Part shown: in pieces, positions 18,001 through 26,161 of the stretch
How the letters are laid out: every line of letters begins with the position of its first letter
Numbering within the stretch: the first letter of the stretch is position 1
Assembly (NCBI RefSeq): GCF_017565745.1
Contig: NZ_JAGDYM010000015.1
Span: forward strand, 100,706-164,705
DNA: 64,000 nt
DNA from: Leucobacter weissii
GTDB taxonomy: Bacteria > Actinomycetota > Actinomycetes > Actinomycetales > Microbacteriaceae
Direction: 5' to 3'
The notes under the pieces: generated by a model
The model's input: the letters and a program-made list of their open reading frames with translations, nothing else
Database searches by the model: none
What the model was told of the DNA's origin: nothing
Translations under genes and position numbers: made by a program

Positions 18001-20534
18001 GCGCCTTCGACATCACCGCCGAGGCGAGCGACGCCGGATCCGGGGTCGCCTCGGTCTCCGCGAGCCTGGATGGCGAGCCGCTGGCGCTTCCCCACAGCAC
18101 CTCCTCGCTCCGGCTGACCCCCGGCGAGCATGAACTCGTGCTGACGGCGAAGGACGAGATCGGCAACGAGACGACCGAGACGATCGTCTTCAAGACCGCG
18201 GCCGAGCAGCCGAGCGCCGAACTCGTGAGCCCTGCGGACGGGGCGAGCGCCGCGGCCGATGCGGTCACGCTGCGCGCGAAGGTTGACTCGCCGGAGTCGG
18301 ATCTCCTCGACGTCTCCTTCCGCGAGGGCCACACCTTCGTGCCGACCGACGCCGAGATCGAGGTATCCACCGGCACCGTGAACGACGCGAAGGACGCAGA
18401 GCGCGATGGGGCGACGGCCCTCAGCGCTGCGGAGCTCGAAGAGCTGGTGGGAACCGACGGCGTCGACGTCGAGGTCTCCTCCGACACCGAGCTGCCCTAT
18501 CAGCTCTTCACCGTCGCGGTGCCCTCCGACGCCGGCGACGGCGCCCAGGTGCGGGTCGCGTGGGAGGGATCGGCGAACGCGGATGCGCGGATCGTGCTCT
18601 ACGCCCGCAGCTCTGACGGATCGTGGAAGGAGGTGGATCGCCACCTCACCACCGGCGGGGCGGACACCGAATTCGGCCTGGAGGCGCTGCTCCCCGCCGA
18701 GGGATACGCGGTGAACGGCGAGCTGACCTTCCTCGTGCAGCACTCGAGCGGCTTCGCCGGCGAGAGCGCGACGACCCGCGGATCAAGCGTCACCCCCTAC
18801 CACCCCGATGCCACTCCGCGCACCGACTACGACTTCACGATCGCCTGGGAATCGGATACGCAGTACTACAACCGGAACGAGGGCTTCCTGGCGGGCACGG
18901 GCGGCAGCGACAAGTTCTACCAGCACCAGCTCAACATCCACGATTTCCTGCGGACCGAGCGAGATGCGCTGAATCTCCAGTACCTGATGCACACCGGCGA
19001 CATCGTCGACGGCTCGAAGCAGGACCATCAGTGGCAGAACGCCGACGCGGCCTATCGCATCCTGGACGACATCGGCCTGCCCTACGGCGTGCTCGCGGGC
19101 AACCACGACGTCGATGGCGCGGCGGCGGACTACACCGAGTACGGGCAGTACTTCGGCGAGGAGCGCTTCGCCGCGAATCCCTGGTACGGCGGCTCCTACA
19201 AGAACAATCGCGGGCACTACGATCTCATCTCCGCGAACGGTCTCGACCTGCTCGTGCTCTACATGGGCTGGCCGGACAACGTGTCGAAGACCGAGCTCAA
19301 CACCGAGGACATCGAGTGGATGAACTCCGTGATCCGGCAGTATCCGGAGCGCAAGGTCTGGATCAACCTGCACGAGTACATGCTCACCACGGGCGGACTC
19401 GGGCCGTTCCCGCAGCGCGTCTTCGACGAGGTCGTGGCGACCAACCCGAACGTCTTCGCGGTCGGCTCCGGGCATTACCACGACGCCTACACCCGGACGG
19501 ACGACTTCGACGACGACGGGGACGGCACCGCCGATCGGACCGTCTACTCGATGCTGTTCGACTACCAGGCACTCGCGGAGGGCGGCCAGGGGTTCCTGCG
19601 CCTGCTGCACTTCGACAACGAGGACGAGCGGATCCTGGTCCGCACCTACTCGCCGTCGCTCGGGGTGTTCAACTCCGACAACGCAGCCCTGAACGACCCT
19701 CCCGGGCACCAGGAGTTCGAGATCCCCTACGCCGAGGTCGGCCTCGATCCGAAGACCAAGACGCTCGCCGCCGACTCGTTCCGCGCCGATGTGCTCACCG
19801 CGAAGGAGATCGCCTCGCAGCAGAACGTGCCCAGCGGCACCACCGTCGAGGCGAAGTGGGCGGATCCGAAGCCCGGCGAGCGCGGATGGTACGTCGTCAC
19901 CTCGGGTCCGCACGGCGGTGAGGACTACTCCGCAGTGCGCCTGCTGACGGTGACCGAGCCCGAACCGGAGACCCCGGCGAAGGCGAAGACGTCGCTGAGC
20001 GCGAAGAACGCCTCGGTCGCCTACGGCAAGTCCGTCAGGCTCACCGTCGGAGTGAAGGGCGCGACGAGCGGGAAGATCCAGCTGCGCAAGGGAACGAAGA
20101 CGCTCGGAAGCGGAACCATCCGGGGAGGCAAGGCGGTCATCACGCTGCCGGCTAAGAAGCTCGCCGTCGGCAAGCACACGCTGACGGCGCGGTTCGGAGG
20201 ATCCACGACCGCCGAGGCGTCTTCGACGACCCTCAGGCTGAGCGTCGCCAAGGCTCGTCCGCGGATCACGGTGAAGGCGCCCGCCTCGATCAAGGCCGGC
20301 AAGCGGGCCAAGATCAGGGTCACCGTGAAGGCGCCGAGCGGTGTGCCCCTCAGCGGGAAGGTGCGCGTCTCCGTCGGCGGCACCTCGAAGACCGTCACCC
20401 TCAAGAAGGGGAAGGCCGTCGTCACCTCGTCCAAGCTGAAGCGGGGCAAGCGCACGGTGAAGGCCGTGTACCAGGGCTCCAAGTTCCTCGGCACCGCGGC
20501 CACCTCCAAGCGCCTCGTCGTCAGGAAGCGGTAG
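15009..20534 (+). CDS. Large secreted protein: three lamin-tail domains, metallophosphoesterase, Ig-like repeats
   Basis: The 1841-residue protein has a Sec signal peptide (cleavage expected after 'ASPALA', residue 36). Three lamin-tail-type domains follow, each opening with 'ITEI/ITEL' (about residues 46, 249, 447), then Ig-like segments (about 650-1150). A calcineurin-like metallophosphoesterase domain lies at about 1273-1540: 'IAWESDTQYYN', 'HTGDIVDG', 'GVLAGNHDVDG', 'INLHEY', 'VGSGHYHDAYTR'. Lys-rich Ig-like repeats close the protein from about 1658 and end in 'RLVVRKR'. There is no LPxTG or membrane anchor, so it is released or wall-associated through the basic tail. The substrate is unknown. 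ATG 15009 has TACTTT 7 nt upstream (leaderless). A 19-bp hairpin follows the gene. Confidence 0.88.
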   Translation: MSLASALRPFRTSVAALVAGSLVLSGLVAGASPALAETEPAPPLVITEIMPDNAGTPGDQDYYEFFEVTNTTDADIDFADYQLRYHNAAWLSVVEPGTSTALDQVTIPANGTAVFWLRYAVGTGESAVTQWQLSEQDFRGHFGDAESSYPLFHVIGQSGFSNSDTRALRIFDGTRTDIVSESHYTRPTTNKGKSDHFTLPATGAVLTDSVADDPTPGTVDPSQLVRPTTQEPEPEKVLGNSGNASAISPLVITEINGDNVGADNWEFLEVTNTTDSAIDLDAEGISIRYHTSKWNAGTVQPRIHLEGENDSPAVIPAGGIAVFWMNYGEGDARRGLSKAEFRSFYGIDADTLVYRFGNQAGFANGGDRGFSLTDESGTITRAWVPADDGNSSTPWNAQFGVPDLIGSADARLLAHTHGSEVAPTPGGIAIEQVTSALDRPTDPELDAPLLQITELAPDTANVSGSDAYEFVEVYNASDAPVSWGDYTLNYLYTDNDLTSPVATSSTLWPSVPADPVIQPGKTLVLWVKNPTVVSAGLTVADFNTAFGTDLALGTDIVEMYNGGMANGGSRGIQVQTNTGYDISRAYYFADDQTTPTTAIQYAWNPGAGGHLWSPTPADGTVQTMTKLAPPTPGAVSDDQVSRGLVPAFPAGSAPEITDLTGSTEIPETEGLELGFDVTDDLLVRSVRLELTDNLGATETRSLVRSGTDRYTFSVPAVDLLGKRWIEYTVTASDGAQTSTLGPVRVDLIEGEPEPLRIGLAEGQFVRGDTRVAATTSGDPSDLSLAIDGQSVADPVPSLEASPVFAFEATATDAFFRNGVKLGDDVLTIFDEGFYSRIETVDAEVPVDRVVRGQELTLTVVAGTKAWPQADPNENNDDFSAMNFRLALPDGRVLHPTSCATTKEAGGAETAPAPYTCPADPTTRVGFSDAGLVSLLLTFTVPDDAFDSLATVWDTAAVADGEHAVTATAGSETVARSVRVDNTAPALSSGIEQGKTYRGAFDITAEASDAGSGVASVSASLDGEPLALPHSTSSLRLTPGEHELVLTAKDEIGNETTETIVFKTAAEQPSAELVSPADGASAAADAVTLRAKVDSPESDLLDVSFREGHTFVPTDAEIEVSTGTVNDAKDAERDGATALSAAELEELVGTDGVDVEVSSDTELPYQLFTVAVPSDAGDGAQVRVAWEGSANADARIVLYARSSDGSWKEVDRHLTTGGADTEFGLEALLPAEGYAVNGELTFLVQHSSGFAGESATTRGSSVTPYHPDATPRTDYDFTIAWESDTQYYNRNEGFLAGTGGSDKFYQHQLNIHDFLRTERDALNLQYLMHTGDIVDGSKQDHQWQNADAAYRILDDIGLPYGVLAGNHDVDGAAADYTEYGQYFGEERFAANPWYGGSYKNNRGHYDLISANGLDLLVLYMGWPDNVSKTELNTEDIEWMNSVIRQYPERKVWINLHEYMLTTGGLGPFPQRVFDEVVATNPNVFAVGSGHYHDAYTRTDDFDDDGDGTADRTVYSMLFDYQALAEGGQGFLRLLHFDNEDERILVRTYSPSLGVFNSDNAALNDPPGHQEFEIPYAEVGLDPKTKTLAADSFRADVLTAKEIASQQNVPSGTTVEAKWADPKPGERGWYVVTSGPHGGEDYSAVRLLTVTEPEPETPAKAKTSLSAKNASVAYGKSVRLTVGVKGATSGKIQLRKGTKTLGSGTIRGGKAVITLPAKKLAVGKHTLTARFGGSTTAEASSTTLRLSVAKARPRITVKAPASIKAGKRAKIRVTVKAPSGVPLSGKVRVSVGGTSKTVTLKKGKAVVTSSKLKRGKRTVKAVYQGSKFLGTAATSKRLVVRKR

Positions 20535-20553
20535 CCGGCGTCCCATCGCGTGG

Positions 20554-20597
20554 TCGAGGGGCGGGGCGGTGACATCACTCACCGCCCCGCCCCTCGA
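20554..20597. terminator. Strong hairpin after the lamin-tail/phosphoesterase gene
   Basis: A perfect 19-bp stem (20554-20572 with 20579-20597, GC-rich) and a 6-nt loop starts 20 nt after the stop codon. It is the strongest hairpin in the window and a clear transcript end, though without a T-tract. Confidence 0.85.
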
Positions 20598-20652
20598 TCA
20601 TGACGCGCACGGCCCCGGAACGGCCTCTCCGCGCCGACGGTAGACTCGACTG

Positions 20653-21861
20653 GTGCGCCCGAGCGAAGCCGATCCCCGCCCCGCGGCTCGGATCCCCTTC
20701 GAGGTCTGGGCGCTCGTCGCGGGCGGCTTCGCCGTCGCGCTCGGCTACGGCGTGGTCGCGCCGGCGATCCCCCAGTTCGCTCTGGAGTTCGGGGTCTCCA
20801 ACTTCGCCGCCGCCGCGATCGTCAGCGCGTTCGCGCTCATGCGTCTCGTCTCGGCGCCGCTCGCCGGCATGCTGGTGCAACGGTTCGGTGAGCGCCGCAC
20901 CCACATCACCGGTCTGCTGATCGTCGCCGTCTCCAGCGGCGCCTGCGTGTTCGCCGCGGACTACACGCAGCTGCTGCTGCTGCGCGCCGCGGGCGGCATC
21001 GGCAGCAGCATGTTCACGGTGGCGGCGTCGGCACTCCTCATCAAGGTGAGCCCGCTCGAGGCCCGGGGCCGTGTCGCCAGCCTCAACTCCGCCGGTTTCC
21101 TCAGCGGAACGCTGCTCGGCCCGGTGTTCGGGGCGATCATCGCCGGGCTGGGTCTGCGGGCCCCCTTCGCCTTCTACTTCGTCACCCTCGCAGCCGCCGC
21201 GGCGATCATCTGGCTGGCGCTGCGGCGCTCCGTGCTCGCCACCCGGGGTGAGCACGGAGCGCCGCGGGAGATCCTCGCGCTCGGCTCCGCGCTCCGCATG
21301 CCGCACTTCCGCGTGGCGCTCGTCTCGGCCTTCGTCTTCGGCTGGTCCTCGTTCGGCGTCCGGATCTCTGTGGTGCCCCTGTTCGTCGCCGTGGCCTTCG
21401 GCGACGACGACCCCACGACTGCCGCATGGGTCCTGGCGTCGTACGCCGCCGGGAACGCGATCCTCATCTTCCCCTCGGGCCGCTGGAACGACCGCTTCGG
21501 CCGCAAACCGCTCCTCGTCACCGGCATGGCCGTGCTCACGGCGACGTACCTCCTCTTCCCCGCATCGCCGACGCTCGCGATCGCCCTCGCGGTCATGTTC
21601 GTCGCGGGCGCCGGCTCGGCGCTGGTGAGTCCCGGCCAGCAGGCGGTGCTCGCGGACATCGTCGGCCGGCGCTCGGGCGGCAACGTGGTCGCCGCCTACT
21701 CGATGGCGAGCGATCTCGGAGGCGTGCTCGGCCCGCTCGTCGCGGGCGCGATCGTCGATGCGGCCGGGTTCGGCTGGGCCTTCGGCATCACCGCCGGGCT
21801 GCTCGCCATCGCGACGCTCGCCTGGTCGCTCGTCTCGGATTCCCGCCGCATCGCAGCATGA
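20653..21861 (+). CDS. MFS transporter (drug-efflux type, 12 spans)
   Basis: The 402-residue protein shows about 12 hydrophobic spans. The MFS motif A lies between spans 2 and 3 ('GMLVQRFGERRTHITGL') and again in the second half ('FPSGRWNDRFGRKPLLVTG'). Such a protein exports small molecules by proton antiport; the substrate cannot be read from sequence. GTG 20653 lies exactly 6 nt after TAGACT (20641-20646) without an RBS, supporting this start and leaderless translation. It is a single gene isolated by the preceding hairpin; about 200 bp with no evident gene follow. Confidence 0.87.
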   Translation: MRPSEADPRPAARIPFEVWALVAGGFAVALGYGVVAPAIPQFALEFGVSNFAAAAIVSAFALMRLVSAPLAGMLVQRFGERRTHITGLLIVAVSSGACVFAADYTQLLLLRAAGGIGSSMFTVAASALLIKVSPLEARGRVASLNSAGFLSGTLLGPVFGAIIAGLGLRAPFAFYFVTLAAAAAIIWLALRRSVLATRGEHGAPREILALGSALRMPHFRVALVSAFVFGWSSFGVRISVVPLFVAVAFGDDDPTTAAWVLASYAAGNAILIFPSGRWNDRFGRKPLLVTGMAVLTATYLLFPASPTLAIALAVMFVAGAGSALVSPGQQAVLADIVGRRSGGNVVAAYSMASDLGGVLGPLVAGAIVDAAGFGWAFGITAGLLAIATLAWSLVSDSRRIAA

Positions 21862-22063
21862 CGCTCCGGCCGATCCCGATCCCGATCTCCGAGGACCATG
21901 CCGCGGGGTCCCCGCAGGCCGACGGGGACGGCTGGCAGCGCGGAGGAGCGGGAGCGATTCATGCCCTCAGGCTCCTCCGTCGCGCGTCCCGGCCGCCAGG
22001 GTCCGGTGTCGGAGACCGACCGGGACGCTGCGAAGGACGCGGCTCCGGCAGTAGTGTGGGGGC

Positions 22064-22495
22064 GTGACCGAAGCGAGATCCGCATCCCGTCGCCCGTGGA
22101 CCGTCACGCTGGCGGTCGTCCTGATCACGGTGGACGGGCTGCTCGGCGCGCTCTTCGGGATCCTGGTCCTTCTCAGCCGGTACCGCGTCGACCGCGAGGA
22201 GATGCTCCTCGTATCGCTGGTGGGGGCGGGAGTCGTCCTCGGGAGCCTGCTGACCCTCGCCGTGGCCTCGGGCATCGCCCGCGGCAGTCGCCTCTCGCGC
22301 ATCCTGGTCACGCTCTACGCCGTGATCGAGACGACGCTCTTCGTCGTCACCGTGATCGCTACCGACCCCTGGGATCTCTCCTCGATCCTGTTGTTCGCGC
22401 TGACGCTTCTCGTCGTCTCCGTGCTCTGGCTGCCTCCGGGATCGCGGCACTTCACCTCGCGTGAGGCGGCGCCGGATCCGCTCGCGCCCGCGTAG
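22064..22495 (+). CDS. Small four-span membrane protein, function unknown
   Basis: The 143-residue protein has four hydrophobic segments ('WTVTLAVVLITVDGLLGALF', 'LLVSLVGAGVVLGSLLTLAV', 'ILVTLYAVIETTLFVVTVIA', 'ILLFALTLLVVSVLWL') and short polar ends, resembling unnamed actinobacterial membrane proteins. I recognise no family. GTG 22064 has TAGTGT at 22052-22057, 6 nt upstream, a leaderless layout that supports it as a real gene. It converges on the P-type ATPase gene with 6 nt between the stops. Confidence 0.65.
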   Translation: MTEARSASRRPWTVTLAVVLITVDGLLGALFGILVLLSRYRVDREEMLLVSLVGAGVVLGSLLTLAVASGIARGSRLSRILVTLYAVIETTLFVVTVIATDPWDLSSILLFALTLLVVSVLWLPPGSRHFTSREAAPDPLAPA

Positions 22496-22501
22496 CCCGG
22501 C

Positions 22502-24913
22502 TCAGAGGTTCCGCAGCACGAAGCGGCGGTGGAACAGGCGCACCACCTCGATCGCGAGGATCGCGAGGATCGCGCAGCCCGTCAGCGCCCACGCCGCGGC
22601 CTCGCCCGGATCGACGAGCTGGAAGAACTCGCGAGCGAGCGGCAGCGTGAACAACCCGATGAGCGCGATGAACATGGCCCCGATCACGAGCACCTTGAAC
22701 GCGTTCAGCGGCCGGGAGAGGATCGACAGTATCCAGATGCCGACCACGGCGAGGATGATGGTGGATCCGGTGCGCAGCTGATCCTCGGCGACGCCGAGCC
22801 GCTGCGCGATGAGCGAGTAGCCCGTCAGCGTCACGGCGACGACGATGCCCGTTGGGATCGCGAACGACAGCGACCTGCGGAGGAAGCCGGGGACGTACCG
22901 GCGGCGGTTCGCCATCAGCGCGAGGAAGAAGGCCGGGATGCCGATCGTGAGGCCGTCGGTGATCGACAGCTGCCGGGGCAGGAACGGGAACTCCATCACG
23001 AGCAGGCCGAACAGCAGGGCCAGGCCGGTGGCGTAGGCGGTCTTCGTGAGGAACAGCATGGAGACGCGCTCGATGTTGGCGATCACCTGCCGCCCCTCCG
23101 CCACCACATCGGGCAGGTGCGAGAAGCGCCCGTCCAGCAGCACCAGTCGCGCCACCGCCTTCGTGGCCGGCGAGCCGGAGTTCATGGCGATGCCGATGTC
23201 GGCCGTCTTGATCGCGAGCGCGTCGTTGACGCCGTCGCCGGTCATCGCGACGGTGTGCCCCCGGCTCTGCAGCGCCACGACCATCCGCTTCTTCTGCTCC
23301 GGCGTGACGCGGCCGAACACGTGGTGCTCCTCGAGCACCTCCGCGAGCGTCGCGTCGTCCTCGGGCAGGCGCCGGGCGTCGAAGCCCTCGGGGGCGTCGA
23401 TCCCGAGCTCTCGGGCGATCGCGGCGACGGTGCGGGGGTTGTCCCCGGAGATGATGCGGATGCCGACGTCCTGCGCGCGGAAGTAGGAGAGGGTCTGCGC
23501 GGCGTCGGGACGCAGAAGCTCGCGGAAGGTCACCACCGCGATGGGCCGGATCCCCTCCGGCAGCGTCTCGGAGTCGATCTCGGCCCGGATCGGCGGCGCC
23601 TCGGCGTGCGCCAGGACGAGCGTCCGCAGACCTCGCGACGACAGCTCGGCCACGAGCGCGCCGAGGGGGTGGGACGGGTCGACGGCGTCGTCGCCGAAGA
23701 TCATCTCGGGCGCTCCGAGGACCCAGGTCCCTCCGAGCTCTGCATCATCGTCGCCGAACGCGACCGCGCTCCACTTCCTGGCGGAGGAGAACGGTATGGT
23801 CGCCGCGGGCGACGGCGCGGCGGCTTCCGGGTAGGGGTCGCGCAGGCAGCGGGCGGTCGCGTTCGCGTCCGGCGCCGCGCCGTACCAGCCCAGCACCCGC
23901 TCCCAGCCCGACCCGGCGGCCTCGAGCGGGCGGGCGGCGTCGAAGGCGATCTCCCCGGCGGTGAGCGTGCCGGTCTTGTCGAGGCAGATCACGTCGACTC
24001 GGGCGAGCCCCTCGACCGCGGGGAGCTCGTTCACGAGCACCTGCTTCGACGCGAGCTTCACCGCGCCCACCGCGAACGCGATGGAGGTCATCAGCACGAG
24101 CCCGAGCGGGATCATCGCGGTGAGGGCGGCGATCGTATTGACGATCGCCTGCTGCCACGCGTCGGTCGCGAAGACCTCGCCCCATCCGCCCGCGACCATG
24201 ATCTGCGCGTTGAGCACGAGGAAGCCGATGGGGCCGATCCCCCAGCTCACCCACTTCAGCACCCGGTCGATCGAGCCGCGCAGTTCGCTCGCCACGAGCG
24301 AGAAGCGCTTGGCCTCGGAGGCGAAGCTGTTGGCGTACGCATCGGCGCCGACGCGGTTGACGCGGGTGTCGCCCTGCCCCGCGACGACGATCGACCCCGA
24401 GAGCACCTCGTCGCCGGGATGCTTGTCGACCGCGTCGGACTCCCCGGTGAGCATCGACTCGTCCACCTGGAGCGCGCGCGCCGCGACAACGACGGCGTCC
24501 GCGGCGATCTGGTCGCCGGCCCGCAGCACCAGGAGATCGTCGATCACGATCTCCTGCGGCGGCAGCTCCCGCTCCGCCCCGTCGCGGCGCACCCGGGCAC
24601 GCGGCGCTCCCAGCAGCGCGAGCCGGTCGAGTGCGGCCTTCGCGCGGAACTCCTGGACGCAGCCGATCACGGCGTTGCTCAGCGCCGCGATGCCGAAGAG
24701 CGCGTCCTGCCAGCGTCCGACCAGGAGCAGCACGAGGAAGCAGGTGCCGACGATGCCGTTGAAGAGCGTGAAGACGTTGGCGCGGACGATGCTCCAGATG
24801 CTCCGGCTGGTGTCGGGCTCGTAGGCGTTCGTGCGCCCCTCTCGCCGTCGCTGCTCGACGGCCTCGACGGTGAGTCCGCTCACCTCATCGGTCGTCGCCC
24901 CGGCCGCTGCCAT
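22502..24913 (-). CDS. CtpE-like P-type cation-transporting ATPase
   Basis: The 803-residue pump has the actuator motif 'LTGESDAVDK', the phosphorylation site DKTGTLT (Asp312, 'VDVICLDKTGTLTAGEIAFD'), the hinge 'MTGDGVNDALAIKTADIGIA', and about ten spans. There are no N-terminal metal-binding CxxC domains. Overall layout and the segments 'NAVIGCVQEFRAKAALDRL' and 'LSGSIVVAGQGDTRVNRVGA' resemble Mycobacterium CtpE, reported as a Ca2+ transporter. Ca2+ uptake is the best guess, but substrate residues were not checked. ATG 24913 lies 6 nt after TAGGCT (minus strand, 24920-24925), indicating a leaderless mRNA. It follows def by 24 bp on the same strand. Confidence 0.88.
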   Translation of the reverse strand: MAAAGATTDEVSGLTVEAVEQRRREGRTNAYEPDTSRSIWSIVRANVFTLFNGIVGTCFLVLLLVGRWQDALFGIAALSNAVIGCVQEFRAKAALDRLALLGAPRARVRRDGAERELPPQEIVIDDLLVLRAGDQIAADAVVVAARALQVDESMLTGESDAVDKHPGDEVLSGSIVVAGQGDTRVNRVGADAYANSFASEAKRFSLVASELRGSIDRVLKWVSWGIGPIGFLVLNAQIMVAGGWGEVFATDAWQQAIVNTIAALTAMIPLGLVLMTSIAFAVGAVKLASKQVLVNELPAVEGLARVDVICLDKTGTLTAGEIAFDAARPLEAAGSGWERVLGWYGAAPDANATARCLRDPYPEAAAPSPAATIPFSSARKWSAVAFGDDDAELGGTWVLGAPEMIFGDDAVDPSHPLGALVAELSSRGLRTLVLAHAEAPPIRAEIDSETLPEGIRPIAVVTFRELLRPDAAQTLSYFRAQDVGIRIISGDNPRTVAAIARELGIDAPEGFDARRLPEDDATLAEVLEEHHVFGRVTPEQKKRMVVALQSRGHTVAMTGDGVNDALAIKTADIGIAMNSGSPATKAVARLVLLDGRFSHLPDVVAEGRQVIANIERVSMLFLTKTAYATGLALLFGLLVMEFPFLPRQLSITDGLTIGIPAFFLALMANRRRYVPGFLRRSLSFAIPTGIVVAVTLTGYSLIAQRLGVAEDQLRTGSTIILAVVGIWILSILSRPLNAFKVLVIGAMFIALIGLFTLPLAREFFQLVDPGEAAAWALTGCAILAILAIEVVRLFHRRFVLRNL

Positions 24914-24937
24914 GAAGCCAGCCTAGTGTCCCCGCGG

Positions 24938-25501
24938 CTATCCTTCGAGGTGGTCGATGCCGGGGGTCCAGCTGAGTCCGGGGACCCCCCAGCCGTTCTT
25001 GCGCTCCGCCTTCTGCGCGGCGCGATTCTCGGGGTGCACGAGGCGGTCGACGTAGAGCAGGCCGTCCAGGTGGTCGTACTCGTGCTGCATGATGCGGGCG
25101 AACCAGCCGCTGGTCTCGATCTCGAACGGCTCGCCGTCCAGATCGTGCGCCCGCAGCAGGGCCCGGGGAGATCGGCGCAGTGCGAACCGTTCGCCCGGGA
25201 ACGAGAGGCAGCCCTCGACCTCGTCCTCCCCCGGAAGCCCCGGCTCCGGGGGAGCGATCCAGAGCTCGGGATTGATCGCCGCCCCCACCGCCGGAGCCTC
25301 ATCCTGATCCTCGTACATCCACACGAAGACCCGCTTGCCGACGCCGACCTGGGGCGCGGCGAGTCCCACGCCGGGCGCCGCCTCGCAGGTCTCGAACATG
25401 TCGTCCACCAGCCCGCGCAGTTCGGAGTCGAAGCGGGTGACGGGCTCCGCGGGGCGGTGCAGCACCGGTTCGCCGCGGATGACGATGGGGAGAATGGCCA
25501 T
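24938..25501 (-). CDS. def: Peptide deformylase
   Basis: The enzyme removes the formyl group from nascent proteins. The 187-residue sequence has all three motifs: 'GVGLAAPQVGV' (GxGLAAPQ), 'EGCLSFPG' (the Cys metal ligand) and 'QHEYDHLDGLLY' (HExxH). Length is typical of actinobacterial Def. ATG 25501 is chosen because TAGGAT lies 7 nt upstream (minus strand, 25509-25514), a leaderless arrangement; the open frame upstream lacks family sequence. It lies between the TetR gene (8 nt downstream of its stop) and the CtpE-like gene. Confidence 0.95.
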   Translation of the reverse strand: MAILPIVIRGEPVLHRPAEPVTRFDSELRGLVDDMFETCEAAPGVGLAAPQVGVGKRVFVWMYEDQDEAPAVGAAINPELWIAPPEPGLPGEDEVEGCLSFPGERFALRRSPRALLRAHDLDGEPFEIETSGWFARIMQHEYDHLDGLLYVDRLVHPENRAAQKAERKNGWGVPGLSWTPGIDHLEG

Positions 25502-25511
25502 GGCCTCAATC

Positions 25512-26105
25512 CTAGAGCCCGGCCTCCGTCCGGAACGCGCGCTCGAGGTGGTCGCGCAGACGGCCGCGCTCCACACCCGCGTCGATCCACGAGCGCAGGG
25601 CCACGATCAGGAGCGCCGTGAGCTCGGCGGCACGGGCCTCCCCGCCGATCGCGGCCCGGCCGCCCTCGCCGCCCTCGCCGGCATCGCGGCGGCGGAGGTA
25701 GTCGGCGAAGAGCCGGTTGACGCCGAGCACGCGGCTCGCTCCGCTGGCGATGAGATCGTCGGCGGCCTCGATCAGCCGGTAGTGCTGCAGCGCCCAGGGG
25801 ATCTCGGCGCTGCGCATGCCGCCCGCATGCTCGAGCAGCGCGTCGCGGAGCCCGAGCGGCTCTTCGCGGTCGAGTTCAGCGGCCAGGAACCCGCTCAGCG
25901 CGTCGATGAGCGCATCGGTCTCCACCCAGAAGAGCTCGGCCTTCGAGGAGAAGAAGTTGAAGAAGGTCGCTCGGCTGAACCCCGCGGTCCTGGCGATCTG
26001 CTCGACGCTCGTGCGGCGGTAGCCCCGCAGCTGGAACAGCTCGAATGCGGCCTCCTGCAGCAGTTCCTGCGAGGCCCTGCGGGGGCGTCCGGGCGAAGGC
26101 GACAC
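25512..26105 (-). CDS. TetR-family repressor, likely regulator of the divergent ABC operon
   Basis: The 197-residue protein has an N-terminal TetR helix-turn-helix ('LLQEAAFELFQLRGYRRTSV', then 'IARTAGFSRATFFNFFSSK') and an all-helical ligand-binding half. GTG 26105 is preceded by GAGAGGA. It is divergent from the oligopeptide ABC operon with 56 bp between starts, and that gap holds a TAGAC-TCC-GTCTA palindrome. Repression of both directions is the obvious model; the inducer is unknown. Confidence 0.88.
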   Translation of the reverse strand: MSPSPGRPRRASQELLQEAAFELFQLRGYRRTSVEQIARTAGFSRATFFNFFSSKAELFWVETDALIDALSGFLAAELDREEPLGLRDALLEHAGGMRSAEIPWALQHYRLIEAADDLIASGASRVLGVNRLFADYLRRRDAGEGGEGGRAAIGGEARAAELTALLIVALRSWIDAGVERGRLRDHLERAFRTEAGL

Positions 26106-26126
26106 GACGGCGGTCCTCTCGTATTT

Positions 26127-26143
26127 ACTAGACTCCGTCTAAT
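26127..26143. promoter_or_regulatory. Candidate TetR operator
   Basis: The palindrome TAGAC-TCC-GTCTA (26129-26141) lies in the TetR/ABC divergent region, followed by the A/T-rich stretch AATAATATAGGAT, which probably contains the ABC operon's -10 region. Confidence 0.55.
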
Positions 26144-26161
26144 AATATAGGATGACTCTTC

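Noticed and set aside
15012..18743. A 1243-codon open frame antisense to the lamin-tail protein, and similar long antisense frames over pepN, aceA and others
   Set aside because: Low-complexity, Arg/Gly/Asp-rich shadows typical of GC-rich DNA; the sense frames carry the recognisable domains.
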